Shown here piece after piece: positions 62,401-64,000 of a stretch of 64,000 nucleotides of DNA. The notes under the pieces were generated by a model. It did not search any database. It was given only the letters and a program-made list of their open reading frames with translations, and was not told the origin of the DNA. How positions within the stretch are numbered: the stretch's first letter is position 1; the number at the start of each line of letters is the position of its first letter. Origin of the DNA: Lachnospiraceae bacterium JC7 (lineage in GTDB: Bacteria; Bacillota; Clostridia; Lachnospirales; Lachnospiraceae); contig ALYD01000007.1 of NCBI GenBank assembly GCA_000513555.1, positions 1 through 64,000 on the forward strand. The letters are read 5' to 3'. The position numbers were made by a program, and so were the translations under genes.

Positions 62401-63903
62401 TCACAGTGCCATTTCAGTCTTGGCTGCTCTCTTCTTTCTTGCTTCTGCTATATAGGGCCATGCTACAGAGAAAATGGCAAGCAGGAGGAAAATAAGAGAC
62501 ACAGGTCTTGTGAAGAACGGCGCATAGCTTCCGTGTGCAAAGCTTACGCCCTTTCTGAAATAGGATTCCAGATCATCGGAAAGGATAAAGGCAAGTACCA
62601 GAGGACTCAGGGAAATGCCTTCGATATTCAGGAAAATGGCAAGAACCGCCCATGCCAGCATCACAAAGATATTGAATTCCGTGTTGGAAACACCGAAGGA
62701 ACCTATGAAGCATATGGTCAGTATAACGCTGTAGAGGAAGTGGTAAGGAACTTTCAGTATCATGGGAAGCCATCGCTTGAAAACTGCCTCGATGAGGAAA
62801 GTAACGATAGCGCTTATAAGTACACAAGCGAAAATCAGATAGCAGAGGTCCGGCTGGTTCGTCATGAACAGAGGGCCTGCCTGCAGTCCGTGTATGGTTA
62901 GTCCCGCAATGAGCATTGCGGTAATGCCGTCTCCCGGGATTCCCAGTGCCATCATGGGGATCATGGCACCGCCGAGGGAAGCATTGTTGGCGGTCTCAGA
63001 GGCCCAGACACCTTCCGCTGTGCCCTTTCCGAATTCCTCCGGGTGCTTGCTTGCCTGCTGTGCCTGACCGTAGGCTACCATGTTCGATATTCCGGAACCC
63101 ATGCCCGGCAGGAAGCCGATCCAGAGACCTATGAGGAATGAACGGATGATGGTGGGAAGATTTGAAATGAAATCCTTTAGCCCTATTCCGAATCCGTGGA
63201 GATCTGACTTCTGCACTTCCGGAAGCTTTCCCTGACCCTTTGCATAGTCCAGAATGATACGGCAAATGGCAAACATTCCCAGCATCTGACAAACTGTAGA
63301 AAGACCGGAATCAAGGTAATGGTTTCCAAAGGTATATCTCGCAACACCGGTTATAGGATCAAGTCCCACGCAGCCAAGGAAAAGTCCTATGCCTGCAGCC
63401 ATGATGCCTTTCCAGATGTTCCCCTTGGAGAGGGCCGCCACCAGTGTGATGGCACAGAAGCAAAGGGAGAAATATTCCCATGGCCCGAGAAGAAGGGCCA
63501 GATCCGCGATTACAGGAGCTACCACTGTGGCGATAAGAACAGAACCAACAGTAGCAAGGAAGGAAGCTGTCATACCTACAGCGAGGGCCTTTGATGCCTC
63601 TCCCTTAAGTGTCATGGGATAGCCGTCAAAGCAAGTAGCTATGGAGGAACTTGAACCCGGGATACCGATGAGAACCGCGGAGATAAAGGTTCCGGATACG
63701 CCGCCTATCCACATCGCCAGCAACACGATAAAAGAAGTCTGAGTAGACAGACCAAAGGTCACCGGAAGCAGCAATGAGATTCCGAGGGTCGCTGACAGCC
63801 CGGGGATGGCTCCGAAGATTATTCCCACCACGGAAACTCCGGCTATCAGGAGGAGATTCAGGGGCTGAAGACACAGCATGAGTCCGTTGATATAGTATTG
63901 CAT
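62401..63903 (-). CDS. Tripartite tricarboxylate transporter large permease (TctA)
   Basis: A 500-residue protein with ~11-12 helices. TctA signatures are VVGIIFGAIPGLSATLGISLLLPVTFGL near the N-terminus, GSSSSIATCFDGYP, and GFLPGMGSGISNMVAYGQAQQ in the middle. It imports citrate or other carboxylates with the TctB and TctC subunits. AAGGAGGAC precedes ATG 63903. tctB ends 14 nt upstream. Confidence 0.92.
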   Translation of the reverse strand: MQYYINGLMLCLQPLNLLLIAGVSVVGIIFGAIPGLSATLGISLLLPVTFGLSTQTSFIVLLAMWIGGVSGTFISAVLIGIPGSSSSIATCFDGYPMTLKGEASKALAVGMTASFLATVGSVLIATVVAPVIADLALLLGPWEYFSLCFCAITLVAALSKGNIWKGIMAAGIGLFLGCVGLDPITGVARYTFGNHYLDSGLSTVCQMLGMFAICRIILDYAKGQGKLPEVQKSDLHGFGIGLKDFISNLPTIIRSFLIGLWIGFLPGMGSGISNMVAYGQAQQASKHPEEFGKGTAEGVWASETANNASLGGAMIPMMALGIPGDGITAMLIAGLTIHGLQAGPLFMTNQPDLCYLIFACVLISAIVTFLIEAVFKRWLPMILKVPYHFLYSVILTICFIGSFGVSNTEFNIFVMLAWAVLAIFLNIEGISLSPLVLAFILSDDLESYFRKGVSFAHGSYAPFFTRPVSLIFLLLAIFSVAWPYIAEARKKRAAKTEMAL

Positions 63904-63917
63904 TTAAGTAGTCCTCC

Positions 63918-64000
63918 TTATCTGAACAGTATTCCCGCAGGCAGTTTGATTCTGAAACCAAGAACGAACATGGCATATAAGCACAGGGTGACCATGATGC
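63918..64000 (-). CDS. TctB small permease subunit, C-terminal end (partial)
   Basis: The last ~27 codons of a membrane protein, ending MFVLGFRIKLPAGILFR-stop at 63918, cut by the window edge. The FxxGxxLPxGxLF ending is typical of TctB, and the gene is placed directly ahead of tctA. Confidence 0.75.
   Translation of the reverse strand, partial: IMVTLCLYAMFVLGFRIKLPAGILFR

Noticed and set aside
1-64000. CRISPR arrays, rRNA genes or prophage modules
   Set aside because: No regularly spaced direct repeats, rRNA sequence or phage structural genes were seen.

Overview
The window looks like a chromosomal segment from an anaerobic, selenocysteine-using Clostridia member, most likely a Lachnospiraceae-type gut or oral anaerobe. 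The evidence is a tRNA-Sec gene, an in-frame UGA selenocysteine codon in a GrdB protein, a glycine riboswitch, a double-cubane-cluster reductase, many peptide and amino-acid ABC importers, and Gram-positive lipoprotein signals. Most genes lie on the minus strand in transporter-rich operons. No rRNA, CRISPR array, prophage or complete insertion sequence was seen.

Region 1 (1-20 kb) is a selenium and glycine-reductase island. It holds a TetR regulator, a probable small RNA, tRNA-Sec, a selenium/sulfur trafficking operon (two DUF3343 carriers, YedF, a cysteine desulfurase family protein, a TusA-like protein, YedE), a divergent double-cubane reductase plus its activase, and a polar amino-acid ABC importer. 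It continues with glycine riboswitch-grdX-grdE-grdB(Sec)-Na+/alanine-glycine symporter and a Pst-like ABC importer with a HAD protein. Five copies of the palindrome AAGCGCGCTT occur in this stretch and nowhere else in the window. All are intergenic, and three sit inside plausible -35/-10 promoters. This looks like an operator tying the island into one regulon, with the local TetR gene as the first candidate regulator.

Region 2 (20-45 kb) is nutrient uptake. It has an SsuABC-like importer with an enolase-superfamily enzyme, an oligopeptide importer with an M42 aminopeptidase, and a cystine-type importer preceded by a cysteine-codon-rich leader peptide and terminator (a candidate attenuator). 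It also has metNIQ next to an aminotransferase, an L-2-hydroxyacid dehydrogenase and a GlcD-type flavoprotein. Together these suggest peptide, sulfur amino-acid and 2-oxo/2-hydroxy acid metabolism.

Region 3 (45-64 kb) starts with a glucose-type PTS gene and its BglG/GlcT-family antiterminator, then SOS-controlled UmuC/YolD. Next is a plastic stretch (51-60 kb) with a beta-helix surface protein, an Rpn-type nuclease, a secreted flavinylated reductase with a divergent LysR regulator, and an MqsRA-like toxin-antitoxin pair. A frameshifted copy of the LysR 3' end and a duplicated ~110-bp promoter-like element mark past rearrangement there. The window ends with a D-2-hydroxyacid dehydrogenase, a sugar-phosphate isomerase-like protein and a tripartite tricarboxylate transporter (TctA and the end of TctB).
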